Positions 29,620 to 39,178 of a DNA stretch of 64,000 nucleotides are shown here, in pieces. The notes beneath the pieces were generated by a model. It was not told where the DNA came from. It did not search any database and was given only the letters and a program-made list of their open reading frames with translations. The stretch is from Ningiella ruwaisensis (GTDB lineage: Bacteria > Pseudomonadota > Gammaproteobacteria > Enterobacterales > Alteromonadaceae). The position numbers and the translations under genes are program-made. The stretch spans positions 248,001-312,000 of the forward strand of contig NZ_RAHT01000006.1 in NCBI RefSeq assembly GCF_004798935.1, written 5' to 3'. How positions within the stretch are numbered: the stretch's first letter is position 1; every line of letters begins with the position of its first letter.

Positions 29620-29814
29620 AAGGCTATGCTAACGAATGGTTTATGGAAATTGTTTGACGCGATCGTAGTAACCGTAGAGGGCTGGCAGTTTAAAGCGTCG
29701 AAATCATGGATGATTTCGTCGAGCGCCCATGGATGGGTTCACTGCGTCTTGAAACTGCCAGCCCTCTACGGTACTACCATTGCTTCGCCTGCGTATTGAC
29801 CATTCGTTAGCCTT
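29620..29814. repeat. 195-bp palindrome with double-hairpin core (copy 2)
   Basis: AAGGCTA at 29620 pairs with TAGCCTT to 29814, and the inner arms CCGTAGAGGGCTGGCAGTTT (from about 29672) and its complement (to about 29771) match nearly perfectly. The core has hairpin A at 29699-29718 (CGAAATCAT-GG-ATGATTTCG), hairpin B near 29722-29745 (apex CCATGGATGG) and then GCGTCTT. This is the same order and apex motif as the element at 5253-5482, although the arm sequences are unrelated. It lies between the 76-residue gene and the his promoter. Confidence 0.85.
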
Positions 29815-29873
29815 ATCTCCAAGCCTCAAATTATAAAAAAACACTAAATTTCATATGTTATGCCATCGGACTA

Positions 29874-29902
29874 TTGATATGTTTCAAGGGTTTATATAGT
29901 AT
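29874..29902 (+). promoter_or_regulatory. his operon promoter
   Basis: TTGATA (29874-29879), a 17-base spacer and TAGTAT (29897-29902) lie about 26 bases upstream of the hisL start codon, the expected place for the his transcript start. Confidence 0.6.
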
Positions 29903-29928
29903 CCACGTATCGACGCAAGAGACAGATT

Positions 29929-29970
29929 ATGAAAAGCACAAATTTCCGTCACCATCATCACAACACATAA
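29929..29970 (+). CDS. hisL: his operon leader peptide
   Basis: A 13-residue frame reading MKSTNFRHHHHNT. Four consecutive histidine codons (CAC CAT CAT CAC) make it a ribosome-stalling leader peptide for histidine attenuation. It precedes two alternative RNA structures and the hisG gene. E. coli HisL has seven His in a row; four is enough in several other proteobacteria. Confidence 0.93.
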   Translation: MKSTNFRHHHHNT

Positions 29971-29985
29971 CCTTTCAGGTATGTG

Positions 29986-30010
29986 CTTGGAAGGTCGTGT
30001 TCCTTCCAAG
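29986..30010 (+). promoter_or_regulatory. his attenuator pause/antiterminator hairpin
   Basis: CTTGGAAGG (29986-29994) pairs perfectly with CCTTCCAAG (30002-30010). The CCTTCC half can instead pair with GGAAGG at 30039-30044 inside the terminator, which gives the mutually exclusive antiterminator. Confidence 0.8.
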
Positions 30011-30033
30011 ATGGCGAATTCAGAAATTTGAAG

Positions 30034-30069
30034 CCCTCGGAAGGAAACTTTCGGGGGTTTTTCCTTTTT
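30034..30069 (+). terminator. his attenuator terminator
   Basis: A 10-bp stem CCCTCGGAAG / CTTTCGGGGG with a GAAA tetraloop is followed by TTTTTCCTTTTT, about 65 bases after hisL and 50 bases before hisG. Confidence 0.88.
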
Positions 30070-30120
30070 ATTCGAGTTATAAATTTTACATAATCACAAG
30101 CTAACCGCTAAGGATGAAAC

Positions 30121-31020
30121 ATGAGCGATAGTAGTAGACTGAGAATAGCCGTTCAAAAGTCAGGACGTTTAAGCGATGACAGCATTGCCGTACTTAAAGC
30201 CATAGGGATCAAGTTGCAGATCCGTGACCGCTTGCTTATTGCTCATTCTACCAACCAGCCAATCGACTTGCTCAGAGTCAGGGATGATGACATTCCTGGC
30301 CTGGTAATGGATGGTGTGGTGGATTTAGGCTTTATTGGCGAAAATGAGCTTGAAGAAAAAATGCTTGAGCGTAAGGCTGCTAATAAAAAGCACAATTTTA
30401 AAACCCTGCGTCGGCTCGATTATGGCGGCTGTCGTTTATCTATCGCCGTACCAAACGAAATGAAATATAAAAATGTCACGTCACTTGAAGGGAAAAAAGT
30501 CGCAACGACTTACCCATTTTTGCTCGAACGCTTTTTTGCAGAAAAACAGGTAAATGCTCAGGCTGTTATGCTAACAGGCTCTGTTGAGGTTGCGCCGCGA
30601 GCAGGCGTGGCAGATGCCATTTGCGATTTGGTGTCAACAGGAGCAACCCTTGAAGCGAACGGCTTGCGAGAAAAGGATGTGGTTTTTAAATCAAAAGCCG
30701 TACTTATTCAAAAAGAAGAAGCATTAACTGAAGAAAAGCAAGCGCTTGTTTCACGATTATTGCCAAGGATAGACGGTGTGATGCAGGCCAAAGAAAGCAA
30801 ATACATCATGCTGCATGCCCCTAAAGCGTATTTGGAACAGGTAAAAAGCTTATTGCCGGGTGCAGAGAATCCAACGGTCTTGCCGCTTTCCGGTCACGAT
30901 GATCGCGTTGCCGTTCATGTCGTTAGCTCCGAAACCCTCTTTTGGGAAACCATGGAAAAGTTAAAAGCCTTGGGCTGTAGCTCAATTTTAGTCATGCCGA
31001 TTGAAAAAATGATGGGGTAA
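30121..31020 (+). CDS. hisG: ATP phosphoribosyltransferase HisG (long form)
   Basis: A 299-residue enzyme that condenses ATP and PRPP, the first and feedback-inhibited step of histidine synthesis. Length and the C-terminal ACT-like part (about 225-299) show the long, HisZ-independent form. Key segments are [15 protein letters not shown] at the N-terminus and the PRPP-binding region ending [24 protein letters not shown]. First structural gene after the attenuator, with an AAGGATG ribosome binding site; 4 bases separate it from hisD. Confidence 0.97.
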   Translation: MSDSSRLRIAVQKSGRLSDDSIAVLKAIGIKLQIRDRLLIAHSTNQPIDLLRVRDDDIPGLVMDGVVDLGFIGENELEEKMLERKAANKKHNFKTLRRLDYGGCRLSIAVPNEMKYKNVTSLEGKKVATTYPFLLERFFAEKQVNAQAVMLTGSVEVAPRAGVADAICDLVSTGATLEANGLREKDVVFKSKAVLIQKEEALTEEKQALVSRLLPRIDGVMQAKESKYIMLHAPKAYLEQVKSLLPGAENPTVLPLSGHDDRVAVHVVSSETLFWETMEKLKALGCSSILVMPIEKMMG

Positions 31021-31024
31021 TAAC

Positions 31025-32365
31025 ATGAGTATCGGTGAAATCATTCAGTGGTCCTCTTTAACAGCAGCGCAAAAAACGCAAGCACTTACACGACCGGCAC
31101 TTAGTGACTCTTCGCTACTGCAAGATACGGTAAAGCGTATTATTCAACGTGTACTTGACGAAAAAGACGAGGCAATATTAGCGTATAGCAAAGAATTTGA
31201 TGGGGCAGACCTGTCAAGCCTCAGGCTGCCAGTTGAAGATATTGTGTCGGCACAAACACAGGTGTCGGCAGAGGTGCGAGCGGCAATCGATTTAGCATAT
31301 TCCAATATACGAAGCTTTCATGAAGCGCAGTTTCCGCAAGACATAAAACTTGAAACACAAAAAGGGGTTTTATGTGAACAAAAACATGCCCCGCTTGAAA
31401 AAGTTGGGCTTTATATTCCCGGCGGCAGTGCCCCTCTTCCCTCTACCGTATTAATGCTCGGGGTGTGTGCGCAAGTGGCAGGATGTAAACTCCCCATTTT
31501 ATGCACACCGCCTTCACGACAAGCCAAGGTCGCACCCGAAATATTATATGCCGCCAGCAAGTGTGGTATTGAACATGTTTATTTATGCGGAGGTGCACAA
31601 GCAATCGCTGGAATGGCATTTGGTACGCAGAGTATTCCTAAAGTAGATAAAATCTTTGGCCCGGGAAATAGCTTTGTGACTGAAGCAAAACAGCAAGTCA
31701 GTCAGCGAGTGGATGGTGCAGCCATTGATATGCCGGCGGGCCCATCTGAGGTCTTAGTGTTAGCAGACGCGAATGCAAACCCTGCATTTGTGGCGTCAGA
31801 TTTACTCTCTCAAGCGGAGCATGGTAGTGACTCCCAAGCTGTGCTTGTAAGCAATGATAAGGCGCTCATAAAGGCGACGCAGCAGCAAGTCTTACATCAA
31901 CTTGCCACCCTTCCAAGAAAAGATATCGCCAGCCAGTCTATCGCCAATAGTCGTATCATTTTAACTGATTCCATGCAAGAAGCCGTTGAAGTGAGCAACG
32001 CCTATGCTGCCGAACATTTAATTGTGCAAGTCGATAACGCGCGAGATTTACTTCCTCGTCTTGCCAACGCGGGAAGTATTTTCTTGGGCGCATACTCGCC
32101 TGAATCAGCAGGTGATTATGCCAGCGGTACCAATCATGTGCTGCCTACCTATGGCTATGCGCGCAATTATTCCAGTCTTGGTTTATTGGATTTTATGCGT
32201 CGCTATACGGTACAAGAGTTAAGTGAAGAAGGCATTAAAGGAATTGGGCCTGCTATTATGGCATTGGCACAAGCTGAGGGCTTAGATGCTCACAAGCAAG
32301 CTGTCGCATTAAGACTTAAAGCCTTAGGCGTCCTTAAAGACAATGTGGAGTCAATAAATGAGTAG
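31025..32365 (+). CDS. hisD: histidinol dehydrogenase HisD
   Basis: A 446-residue NAD- and zinc-dependent enzyme that makes the last two oxidations, histidinol to histidine. Conserved segments are GLYIPGGSAPLPSTVLMLG, the IFGPGNSFVTEAKQ loop, DMPAGPSEVLV and AEHLIVQVDNARDLL. Length matches E. coli HisD (434). It overlaps the hisC start by 8 bases. Confidence 0.97.
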   Translation: MSIGEIIQWSSLTAAQKTQALTRPALSDSSLLQDTVKRIIQRVLDEKDEAILAYSKEFDGADLSSLRLPVEDIVSAQTQVSAEVRAAIDLAYSNIRSFHEAQFPQDIKLETQKGVLCEQKHAPLEKVGLYIPGGSAPLPSTVLMLGVCAQVAGCKLPILCTPPSRQAKVAPEILYAASKCGIEHVYLCGGAQAIAGMAFGTQSIPKVDKIFGPGNSFVTEAKQQVSQRVDGAAIDMPAGPSEVLVLADANANPAFVASDLLSQAEHGSDSQAVLVSNDKALIKATQQQVLHQLATLPRKDIASQSIANSRIILTDSMQEAVEVSNAYAAEHLIVQVDNARDLLPRLANAGSIFLGAYSPESAGDYASGTNHVLPTYGYARNYSSLGLLDFMRRYTVQELSEEGIKGIGPAIMALAQAEGLDAHKQAVALRLKALGVLKDNVESINE

Positions 32366-33503
32366 TTGGCTGGATGCGTTATGCAATCAACATGTACGCG
32401 ACTTACAACCTTATGAGTCTGCAAGACGCTTATTTTCATCTGACGGTGCCGGAACGGGCGAGAATTCGCAAATTTGGCTTAACGCCAATGAAGCGCCAGA
32501 AGCGGAAAAAATAGAGATTGATAGCAGCCTTTTTAACCGATATCCAGACTGTCAGCCACCCGAGCTTATTAAAGCGTATGTCGACTACTGCGGCCTTGCC
32601 GCTTTAAATGCAGCGGCCGAAGACGCAAATCATGCGCGTGTGATTGCAACTCGCGGCGCGGATGAAGGCATCGAGCTTATAATCCGCGGCTTTTGTGAAG
32701 CAGCAAAATCGAGCGTATTGATCTGCCCGCCCACTTATGGAATGTATGCAATTAGTGCGCAAACCTTTAATGTGGGCGTTCACAAAGCACCTCTGAAAGC
32801 CGATTTTAGTCTTGATATTGAAGCAATGTCTGATTATGTAGGCAAGGTTAAGGTAGTTTTCTTATGTTCACCAAATAACCCCACAGGCACTCGCATTGCT
32901 CAAAATGATATTATTCGCGTGCTCGAATTATTTAAAGATAAGGCACTCGTGGTGCTTGATGAAGCCTATATAGAGTTTGACAGTGCCCATGCGCAAATTG
33001 GCCTGCTCAAAAGCTACGAAAATCTGATCATTCTGCGTACCTTGTCTAAAGCTTTTGCGCTAGCCGGTATACGTTGTGGCTTTTTAATCAGTCGCGCTGC
33101 AATATGCGATATTTTAATGAAAGTTATCGCGCCCTATCCTGTTCCCGCTCCAGTTGCTCAAGTCGCCAGACTCGCACTAACCTCAGAAGGCCTTTCCCGC
33201 ATGCAAGAACGTGTGCAGCAATTGCAGTCGGGGATTAAGTTTATTACTGAGCGACTCAAAGCCATTTGTGAGCTTGAAATCGTTGGCGATACCAAAGCTA
33301 ATTTTGTGCTCTTTAGATCTGCGCATAATCCTAAACTAATGAAATATTTGGTGGCTAATGGCGTGATTATCCGCGACCAAAGTAAGCAGTTAAATCTGCA
33401 AAACTGCTTGCGCATCACGGTGGGAACGCCTACACAAAACGCACGCTTGATAGCACTAATCGAAAAATTTTTTAAACAGTTATCTGAAAGGAACGCCTCA
33501 TGA
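32358..33503 (+). CDS. hisC: histidinol-phosphate aminotransferase HisC
   Basis: A 381-residue PLP fold-type I aminotransferase. It carries [12 protein letters not shown] near the N-terminus, [22 protein letters not shown], and the PLP lysine in [16 protein letters not shown]. It converts imidazole acetol phosphate to histidinol phosphate. It is coupled to hisD upstream and shares an ATGA overlap with hisB downstream. Confidence 0.96.
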   Translation: MSSWLDALCNQHVRDLQPYESARRLFSSDGAGTGENSQIWLNANEAPEAEKIEIDSSLFNRYPDCQPPELIKAYVDYCGLAALNAAAEDANHARVIATRGADEGIELIIRGFCEAAKSSVLICPPTYGMYAISAQTFNVGVHKAPLKADFSLDIEAMSDYVGKVKVVFLCSPNNPTGTRIAQNDIIRVLELFKDKALVVLDEAYIEFDSAHAQIGLLKSYENLIILRTLSKAFALAGIRCGFLISRAAICDILMKVIAPYPVPAPVAQVARLALTSEGLSRMQERVQQLQSGIKFITERLKAICELEIVGDTKANFVLFRSAHNPKLMKYLVANGVIIRDQSKQLNLQNCLRITVGTPTQNARLIALIEKFFKQLSERNAS

Positions 33504-34570
33504 GTCAGCAGGCCATTTTATTTATCGACCGAGACGGAACCTTAGTTGAAGAGCCCCCAATCGATAAGCAGTTAGACTGTCTACAAAAGCTTAAATTTGA
33601 GACAAACGTCATCCCTGCCTTGTTACATTTAATGCAAGCGGGCTTTAGGTTGGTTATGGTGTCTAATCAGGATGGACTAGGCACCGAAAGCTTTCCACAA
33701 GCAGATTTTGACGCGCCTCACAATGCGATGATGGATGTGTTTCAATCACAAGGGATTCATTTTGATGATGTGCTTATATGTCCACATTTTCCCGAAGATA
33801 ACTGCGCTTGTCGTAAACCCAAATTAGGGCTGGTAAAAGACTACTTGCAAGAAGGACGCGTCGATTTTGCTCGCTCCTATGTGATTGGCGATAGAGCTAC
33901 CGATGTTCAGTTGGCAGAAAATATGGGCATAAAAGGTATTCAATATCATCCTAAGCAGATGAACTGGGACGCGATAGTGACTGCTTTAACCACTTCTCCC
34001 CGTATTGCTAAAGTCACGAGAAAAACCTCAGAAACGGATATAATGGTTGAGGTCAACCTGGACAGCAAAGCAAAATCAGATATCAGTACCGGCATCGGTT
34101 TTTTTGACCACATGCTTGATCAAATTGCCACTCACGGCGGCTTTTACCTGAATCTTCAAGTACAGGGAGACTTGCATATTGATGACCATCACAGTGTTGA
34201 AGATACCGCACTGGCCCTTGGTGAAGCTCTCAAAAAGGCACTAGGTGACAAACGCGGGATTGGCCGCTTTGGCTTTGTACTGCCAATGGATGAATGTCGA
34301 GCAGAATGTGTACTGGATATTTCTAATCGTCCGCATTTGCAATTTGATGCAAACTTTACGCGTGAAAATGTGGGTGAAATGGCCACTGAAATGGTACCGC
34401 ACTTTTTCTACTCTATTGCGCAGGCAATGGGCCTGTCCTTGCATCTATCAACGACAGAGGGTAATGCCCATCATCAGGTTGAAAGCTTATTTAAAGTGTT
34501 TGGTCGAGCCTTAAGACAAGCCATTGCAAAACAAGGTGATGCAATGCCTAGCTCTAAAGGAACCTTGTAG
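33500..34570 (+). CDS. hisB: bifunctional histidinol-phosphatase / imidazoleglycerol-phosphate dehydratase HisB
   Basis: A 356-residue two-domain enzyme of the enterobacterial type. Residues 1-165 are a HAD phosphatase with [13 protein letters not shown] and a zinc-loop C-x-H pattern ([15 protein letters not shown]). Residues about 170-356 are the dehydratase with [19 protein letters not shown] and [10 protein letters not shown] metal sites and [13 protein letters not shown] near the end. It performs the sixth and eighth steps of the pathway. The fused form is typical of gammaproteobacteria. Confidence 0.97.
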   Translation: MSQQAILFIDRDGTLVEEPPIDKQLDCLQKLKFETNVIPALLHLMQAGFRLVMVSNQDGLGTESFPQADFDAPHNAMMDVFQSQGIHFDDVLICPHFPEDNCACRKPKLGLVKDYLQEGRVDFARSYVIGDRATDVQLAENMGIKGIQYHPKQMNWDAIVTALTTSPRIAKVTRKTSETDIMVEVNLDSKAKSDISTGIGFFDHMLDQIATHGGFYLNLQVQGDLHIDDHHSVEDTALALGEALKKALGDKRGIGRFGFVLPMDECRAECVLDISNRPHLQFDANFTRENVGEMATEMVPHFFYSIAQAMGLSLHLSTTEGNAHHQVESLFKVFGRALRQAIAKQGDAMPSSKGTL

Positions 34571-34589
34571 CAATTATGAAGCAAGCATC

Positions 34590-35198
34590 ATGAAAAAAAT
34601 TACCATCATCAATACAGGTTGCGCAAACATCTCCTCTGTTCGTTTTGCCTTTGAGCGCCTTGGCGTTAAGGTCAATGTCAGTGACAATGTTGATGAAATT
34701 CGCGGCGCTGACAGACTCATTTTACCCGGCGTGGGCGCAGCGCCTGCTGCCATGAAGAGCATCGAAGCCAAGCAATTGAAGATGTGTATTCAATCACTCT
34801 GTCAGCCGGTTTTAGGGGTGTGCCTTGGCATGCAGCTCATGGTTAAAGAATCTCAGGAAAATGATTTGGGTAATGCTGCTACTACCCCTTGTCTTAACTT
34901 GATGGACGGTCAAGTCAAGCGCATGCAGGTAGGCGATTTACGCCTGCCTCACATGGGTTGGAACGAAGTCACTAGCGTGTATGACAATCCCTTATTCAAA
35001 GGCATAGATGATAAAACACACTTTTACTTTGTGCATAGCTTTGCGCTTGAACAGTACGCAAACACTCTGGCTACCTGTGATTACGGCATGCGCTTTTCAG
35101 CTGCCATTCATAAAGACAACTTTTACGGTGTACAGTTTCACCCAGAGCGCAGCAGCGATGCGGGCGCACAACTTCTAAGCAATTTTCTGAATATTTAG
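34590..35198 (+). CDS. hisH: imidazole glycerol phosphate synthase glutamine amidotransferase HisH
   Basis: A 202-residue class I amidotransferase. The start is the ATG at 34590 (MKKITIINTGCANISSV), which gives the family's usual N-terminus; the longer frame from 34524 reaches into hisB. The catalytic cysteine is in GVCLGMQLM and the His-Glu pair in VQFHPERSSDAG. It supplies ammonia from glutamine to HisF. Confidence 0.95.
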   Translation: MKKITIINTGCANISSVRFAFERLGVKVNVSDNVDEIRGADRLILPGVGAAPAAMKSIEAKQLKMCIQSLCQPVLGVCLGMQLMVKESQENDLGNAATTPCLNLMDGQVKRMQVGDLRLPHMGWNEVTSVYDNPLFKGIDDKTHFYFVHSFALEQYANTLATCDYGMRFSAAIHKDNFYGVQFHPERSSDAGAQLLSNFLNI

Positions 35199-35243
35199 AA
35201 GCGATGCAATACTCTTATTTAAAAATAACAGGCAATTTAAACG

Positions 35244-35981
35244 ATGATTATCCCTGCAATTGACTTAATTGACGGTAAGGTAGTGCGCTTGTATCAGGGC
35301 GACTATCAGCAAACGACCGAATATCAGTATGACCCGATTGACGTTGTAAAGCGTTATGCCAAAGCTGGCGCAGATGTGCTGCACATTGTTGATTTAACTG
35401 GTGCAAAGGATACACAAAATCGTCAACTTTCATTAATAAAATCAATGGTCGCGACGAAATTGATGCGCTTTCAAAGCGGTGGCGGCATTCGTAGCAGGCA
35501 GGATGTGCTTGATCTCTTGGGAGCAGGCATAGAGCGGGTTGTGGTTGGTTCAAAAGCGGTGACCGATAAAGAGGAAGTGGCAAGGTGGTTTGAAGAATTT
35601 GGTGCTGAGCATATTGTACTTGCACTGGATATCAATATTGACGAGCGTGGCAACAAATTTGTTGCTACTCACGGATGGCAAAAAGATTCGGGGGTGAGTA
35701 TCGAGTCGCTTATTCAGTTTTATCAAACCGTAGGTTTAAAGCATGTGTTGTGTACAGATATCAGCCGTGACGGTACGCTCAAAGGCGCTAACGAATCCTT
35801 ATATGGTGCCTTAGTGAATGAATATCCGGATATTGACTGGCAAGCGTCTGGAGGTATTGGAAGTTTAGAGGATATCAACAACTTAAAGCCAACGCGTGTT
35901 CAGGGGGTGATATTGGGTCGCGCATTGTTAGAAGGTAGATTTACGCTTGAGGAGGCGATCGCGTGCTGGCAAGACGAATAA
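35244..35981 (+). CDS. hisA: phosphoribosylformimino-AICAR-phosphate isomerase HisA
   Basis: A 245-residue (beta/alpha)8 barrel starting [21 protein letters not shown], with the phosphate loops FQSGGGIRS and [10 protein letters not shown] in the two half barrels. It catalyses the Amadori rearrangement in histidine synthesis. The C-terminus overlaps hisF by 19 bases. Confidence 0.96.
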   Translation: MIIPAIDLIDGKVVRLYQGDYQQTTEYQYDPIDVVKRYAKAGADVLHIVDLTGAKDTQNRQLSLIKSMVATKLMRFQSGGGIRSRQDVLDLLGAGIERVVVGSKAVTDKEEVARWFEEFGAEHIVLALDINIDERGNKFVATHGWQKDSGVSIESLIQFYQTVGLKHVLCTDISRDGTLKGANESLYGALVNEYPDIDWQASGGIGSLEDINNLKPTRVQGVILGRALLEGRFTLEEAIACWQDE

Positions 35982-36736
35982 TTCCCTGTTTAGATGTGCG
36001 TGACGGTCAGGTCGTTAAAGGCGTACAGTTTCGCAATCACGAAATTATTGGCGATATTGTTCCACTGGCGCAAAAGTATGCGCAAGCGGGTGCGGATGAA
36101 CTGGTGTTTTATGATATTACCGCATCCAGCGACAAGCGCGTTGTGGACAAAAGCTGGGTGAGTAAAATTGCGCAGGTCATCGATATTCCCTTTTGCGTAG
36201 CAGGCGGCATCAAAACCATTGACGATGCAGGCAATATTCTCGAAATGGGCGCTGATAAAATTTCTATCAACTCCCCTGCACTTGCCAATCCTCAATTAAT
36301 TACCGATTTATATAATACATTTGGCCAGCAATGTGTCGTTATAGGGGTTGATAGTTTCTATAACAAAGATACACAGCAGTATGAGGTGTATCAGTTTACC
36401 GGTGATGAAAGGCGCACTCAAAAAACCCAGTGGCAAACAGCGGACTGGGTGAAAGAAGTGCAAATGCGCGGTGCAGGCGAAATTGTACTAAACTGTATGA
36501 ATCAAGATGGCGTGCGTCAAGGCTACGATATTGAGCAACTCTCGCTTATTCGCAAAGCCGCTCAAGTACCGCTTATTGCGTCAGGTGGTGCGGGTGAAAT
36601 GCAGCACTTTGCCGACGTTTTTAAGCTCGCCGATGTTGATGGTGCGCTGGCAGCCTCAGTATTTCACAAAGGCATTATTGAGATTCAGGCTCTAAAACGC
36701 TTTTTGCGAGATCACAGCGTTGCTATGCGAGCCTAA
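35963..36736 (+). CDS. hisF: imidazole glycerol phosphate synthase cyclase HisF
   Basis: A 257-residue barrel enzyme paralogous to HisA. It begins at a GTG codon ([20 protein letters not shown]) with GAGGAGG upstream, inside the end of hisA. The catalytic aspartates are in CLDVRDG and in VIGVDSFY, and a typical [11 protein letters not shown] phosphate loop is present. It forms the synthase complex with HisH. Confidence 0.96.
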   Translation: MLARRIIPCLDVRDGQVVKGVQFRNHEIIGDIVPLAQKYAQAGADELVFYDITASSDKRVVDKSWVSKIAQVIDIPFCVAGGIKTIDDAGNILEMGADKISINSPALANPQLITDLYNTFGQQCVVIGVDSFYNKDTQQYEVYQFTGDERRTQKTQWQTADWVKEVQMRGAGEIVLNCMNQDGVRQGYDIEQLSLIRKAAQVPLIASGGAGEMQHFADVFKLADVDGALAASVFHKGIIEIQALKRFLRDHSVAMRA

Positions 36737-36795
36737 GGCTTTAAACGCGGTGGGCATATGAGGCAAACGAACATTTAACATAAAAGAATTAACCA

Positions 36796-37416
36796 ATGAA
36801 AATTACTAAGCAAAATATGGATACCCTGGCTTGGGAGAAGGGAGACGGATTACTTCCATGTATCGTCCAAGATGCACGCTCTGGTGTGGTATTGATGCAA
36901 GGCTTTATGGATGAGGCAGCCTTGACAAAAACCTTGGACACCCGATTCGTCACCTTTTTCAGCCGTTCAAAACAGCGATTATGGACAAAGGGAGAAAGCT
37001 CAGGCCATACCCTTGAGTTGGTCGATATTAGTGCCGACTGTGATGTTGACAGCATTCTGGCACTGGCCACTGCCAATGGGCCAACATGTCACAAAGGAAC
37101 GACTTCCTGTTACAACGACGCGGCTTATAGCGACTTTAGCTTTATTGCAGAACTGGAAAATGTACTTTCTGGGCGCAAAGGAGGTAACCCGGAAGAGAGC
37201 TACACCGCCTTTTTGTACGATAAAGGCATAAAACGTATTGCGCAAAAAGTGGGTGAAGAAGGCGTTGAGGCCGCACTTGCAGCGGCCGTAAAAGACAAAG
37301 AGGAGTTAAAGAACGAATCAGCCGATTTGCTATATCACTTAATTGTGCTTCTGCAAGCCAGCGATTTATCTTTAAAGGATGTTATCCACGTTTTAAAAGC
37401 GCGGCATAGTGAATAA
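36796..37416 (+). CDS. hisI: bifunctional phosphoribosyl-AMP cyclohydrolase / phosphoribosyl-ATP pyrophosphatase HisIE
   Basis: A 206-residue fusion. Residues 1-115 are the cyclohydrolase domain with TRFVTFFSRSKQRLWTKGESSGH, the metal-site cluster DCDVDS and GPTCHKGTTSCY. Residues 116-206 are the helical pyrophosphatase domain with EESYTAFL and KVGEEGVEAALAA plus ESADLLYHLIVLL. It catalyses steps two and three and closes the operon. Only a weak AT-rich palindrome (37412-37430) follows it. Confidence 0.96.
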   Translation: MKITKQNMDTLAWEKGDGLLPCIVQDARSGVVLMQGFMDEAALTKTLDTRFVTFFSRSKQRLWTKGESSGHTLELVDISADCDVDSILALATANGPTCHKGTTSCYNDAAYSDFSFIAELENVLSGRKGGNPEESYTAFLYDKGIKRIAQKVGEEGVEAALAAAVKDKEELKNESADLLYHLIVLLQASDLSLKDVIHVLKARHSE

Positions 37417-37474
37417 TAAAATTTATTATTTTTCAGTCATTTATAATATATTCTTAATTTTTTTAAAAAATGCC

Positions 37475-37505
37475 TATTGAATATCTGTCAAGCGTTCCTA
37501 TTTAT
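37475..37505 (+). promoter_or_regulatory. possible sigma32 heat-shock promoter
   Basis: TATTGAA (37475-37481) and CCTATTTAT (37497-37505), spaced by 15 bases, resemble the sigma32 pattern (CTTGAAA - CCCCATNT). It lies about 100 bases before a small heat shock gene. The match is partial. Confidence 0.4.
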
Positions 37506-37508
37506 TAA

Positions 37509-37604
37509 TTGTCGGCGCCGAAAGGGTCGACAAACGACATCGCCGAATAGTCGGGATGTGTAAATTAATTAGTTTTAAACATATTGCTTAATAGGAAGGA
37601 TATG
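37509..37604 (+). promoter_or_regulatory. ROSE-like RNA thermometer in the hsp20 leader
   Basis: Three hairpins fill the leader. I: TTGTCG/CGACAA (37509-37533). II: ACATC-CCG/CGG-GATGT (37537-37559). III: CATAU-UGCU, loop UAAU, AGGA-AGG-AUAUG (37580-37604), which buries the ribosome binding site AGGAAGGA. The UUGCU segment facing AGGAA, with a central G-G opposition, is the signature of ROSE elements, which control IbpA-type genes. Heating would open hairpin III and free the site. Structure drawn by hand. Confidence 0.65.
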
Positions 37605-37607
37605 ACT

Positions 37608-38069
37608 ATGCGTACTATCGATTTATCTCCACTATACCGTTCATTTATTGGTTCAGACCACTTGGCATCATTAATTGATGCTGCTACTCGTCATGAAAAA
37701 CAAACGACTTATCCCCCGTACAACATTGAGTTGACAGGTGAAGATAAGTATCGCATTACCATGGCGATAGCCGGTTTTTCAAAAGACGACGTCACTATTG
37801 AGGTGCAAGAAAACACCCTAAAAGTGACCGGCGCGAAAGCCAATGAGTCTGACGAAAAATCTTCTAACAATGAAGACGAAAGAAAATTTCTGCATAAGGG
37901 TATTTCTGAGCGAAATTTCGAACGAAAATTTCAGCTCGGCGATAATGTAAAAGTGCTTGCGGCCGATTTAGAGCATGGCTTGTTGCATATTGATTTAGAG
38001 CGCAAAATTCCAGAAGCGCAAAAGCCACGCCGGATTGAAATAGGCAGTAAGCTAATCGAAAACAATTAA
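37608..38069 (+). CDS. ibpA: small heat shock protein, IbpA/Hsp20 family
   Basis: A 153-residue alpha-crystallin-domain chaperone. The N-terminus RTIDLSPLYRSFIG is the IbpA type, the crystallin domain spans about 33-130 (YRITMAIAGFSKDDVTIEV, then the GISERNFERKFQL loop), and a short basic tail follows. The ATG at 37608 is chosen because the AAGGA site is 7 bases upstream; the ATG at 37602 would be one base from it. IbpA holds aggregated proteins for refolding. The leader has the features of a ROSE thermometer and a terminator follows. Confidence 0.93.
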   Translation: MRTIDLSPLYRSFIGSDHLASLIDAATRHEKQTTYPPYNIELTGEDKYRITMAIAGFSKDDVTIEVQENTLKVTGAKANESDEKSSNNEDERKFLHKGISERNFERKFQLGDNVKVLAADLEHGLLHIDLERKIPEAQKPRRIEIGSKLIENN

Positions 38070-38102
38070 TTTTCGATAATTTCTAAACGTCTCCCTTATG
38101 TC

Positions 38103-38128
38103 AAGGCGCTCAATTGAGCGCCTTTTCG
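38103..38128 (+). terminator. terminator after the small heat shock gene
   Basis: AAGGCGCTCAATTGAGCGCCTT is a perfect palindrome followed by TT, 34 bases after the stop. The rest of 38129-38344 has no gene; a GC-rich stretch near 38150-38185 contains imperfect GCGCT repeats. Confidence 0.8.
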
Positions 38129-38344
38129 ATGTTTCCCGCTCCTGTAAAAGCGTTTTCAGCGCTTTTTAGCGCTCTCGCTCATCCCGAATTGAGATTAACT
38201 ACAACCTTATGAATACGATTGCAGTGGTCTGATGACTGTTTATTTATTGTTCAAATATAGGTAACATGCGCGCTCTTTTTTCAACCAGCTTAAACGTTTA
38301 AGTTAAGGCAATTCCATGTTTAAACCTTTAATAAGAGAGCGTGC

Positions 38345-39169
38345 ATGAAGTCATTTTTGTTTGTTGTGAACGGTATTATCGTCTTTCAGATATTCAGTGG
38401 TAATAGCGTGCAGGCACGCACCAACGCGCATGTCACTGCAAATCATTCGCTTTCTATGTTTATATGGTCAAATGAATTAGCACCTATCATCTCCACAAAT
38501 GAGCCTTATTCCAAAGTTTCTGAAATTGAAAACTATCAGGGAATTGTTGTAGACGTGCTTAAGGATTTCATGAGAAACGAATCTCTCTCCCTCGAAATTC
38601 ACTTAAGCAGTCGAAACAGAGGAGAACGCGATCTATACAACAATGCATTTGATTTCAGCATCCTGGCACCTGATTGGGTGCGCTCACCTGAAAACCTTAT
38701 ATTCTCTCAGCCTATATATACCCATCGCGAATATTTATATGCGCTAAAGCCATTTGAATCTGACAAACTTGAAGAAAGTATCAAAAACAAACGAATTTGC
38801 ACTCGCTTTGGCTATAAATTCTATAGCGTTCAGCACTTTTTTGATCAACAAATTGCTAAACGCATAGATAGCCGAGAAGAAGCCGGAGCATTTGACATGC
38901 TTTTGCGTGATCGCTGTGATTTTGTGCTGACTAACGAATTTGTTGCAGACGCAATTATTGAAAAAAATCAGCTTTCACAAATTGTATATCGCTCTGATTT
39001 TGCCGTTGATGAAGTGGATTTTACCTTTGCATTTCATCCTAGCAAGCAAGCATATCGTGATACGCTTGACACGCACATACGGCGTTTGCACGACAGTGGA
39101 GAGCTTTCTGCATTTATTGTTAAGCACCGGAACCGTATTGCCACTGATGGACTGGTGCTAAGTGACTAG
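38345..39169 (+). CDS. periplasmic substrate-binding protein, SBP_bac_3-like
   Basis: A 274-residue protein with a signal peptide (cleaved after SVQA, residue 24) and the fold pattern of family 3 solute-binding proteins: an N-terminal lobe with YQGIVVDVLKDFMR, then FDFSILAPDWVRSPE and a hinge region FDMLLRDRCDFVLTNEF. Many stand-alone members in Alteromonadales are orphan binding proteins near no permease, as here. The ligand is not known. It converges with the persulfide dioxygenase gene 9 bases away. Confidence 0.8.
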   Translation: MKSFLFVVNGIIVFQIFSGNSVQARTNAHVTANHSLSMFIWSNELAPIISTNEPYSKVSEIENYQGIVVDVLKDFMRNESLSLEIHLSSRNRGERDLYNNAFDFSILAPDWVRSPENLIFSQPIYTHREYLYALKPFESDKLEESIKNKRICTRFGYKFYSVQHFFDQQIAKRIDSREEAGAFDMLLRDRCDFVLTNEFVADAIIEKNQLSQIVYRSDFAVDEVDFTFAFHPSKQAYRDTLDTHIRRLHDSGELSAFIVKHRNRIATDGLVLSD

Positions 39170-39178
39170 TAGCACGCT

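Noticed and set aside
29874-30104. 76-codon frame over the his leader
   Set aside because: It overlaps the his promoter, hisL and both attenuator hairpins, which explain the sequence much better.
34524-34589. Longer N-terminus of HisH
   Set aside because: It would overlap hisB and add residues not found in the family; the start at 34590 gives the standard N-terminus.
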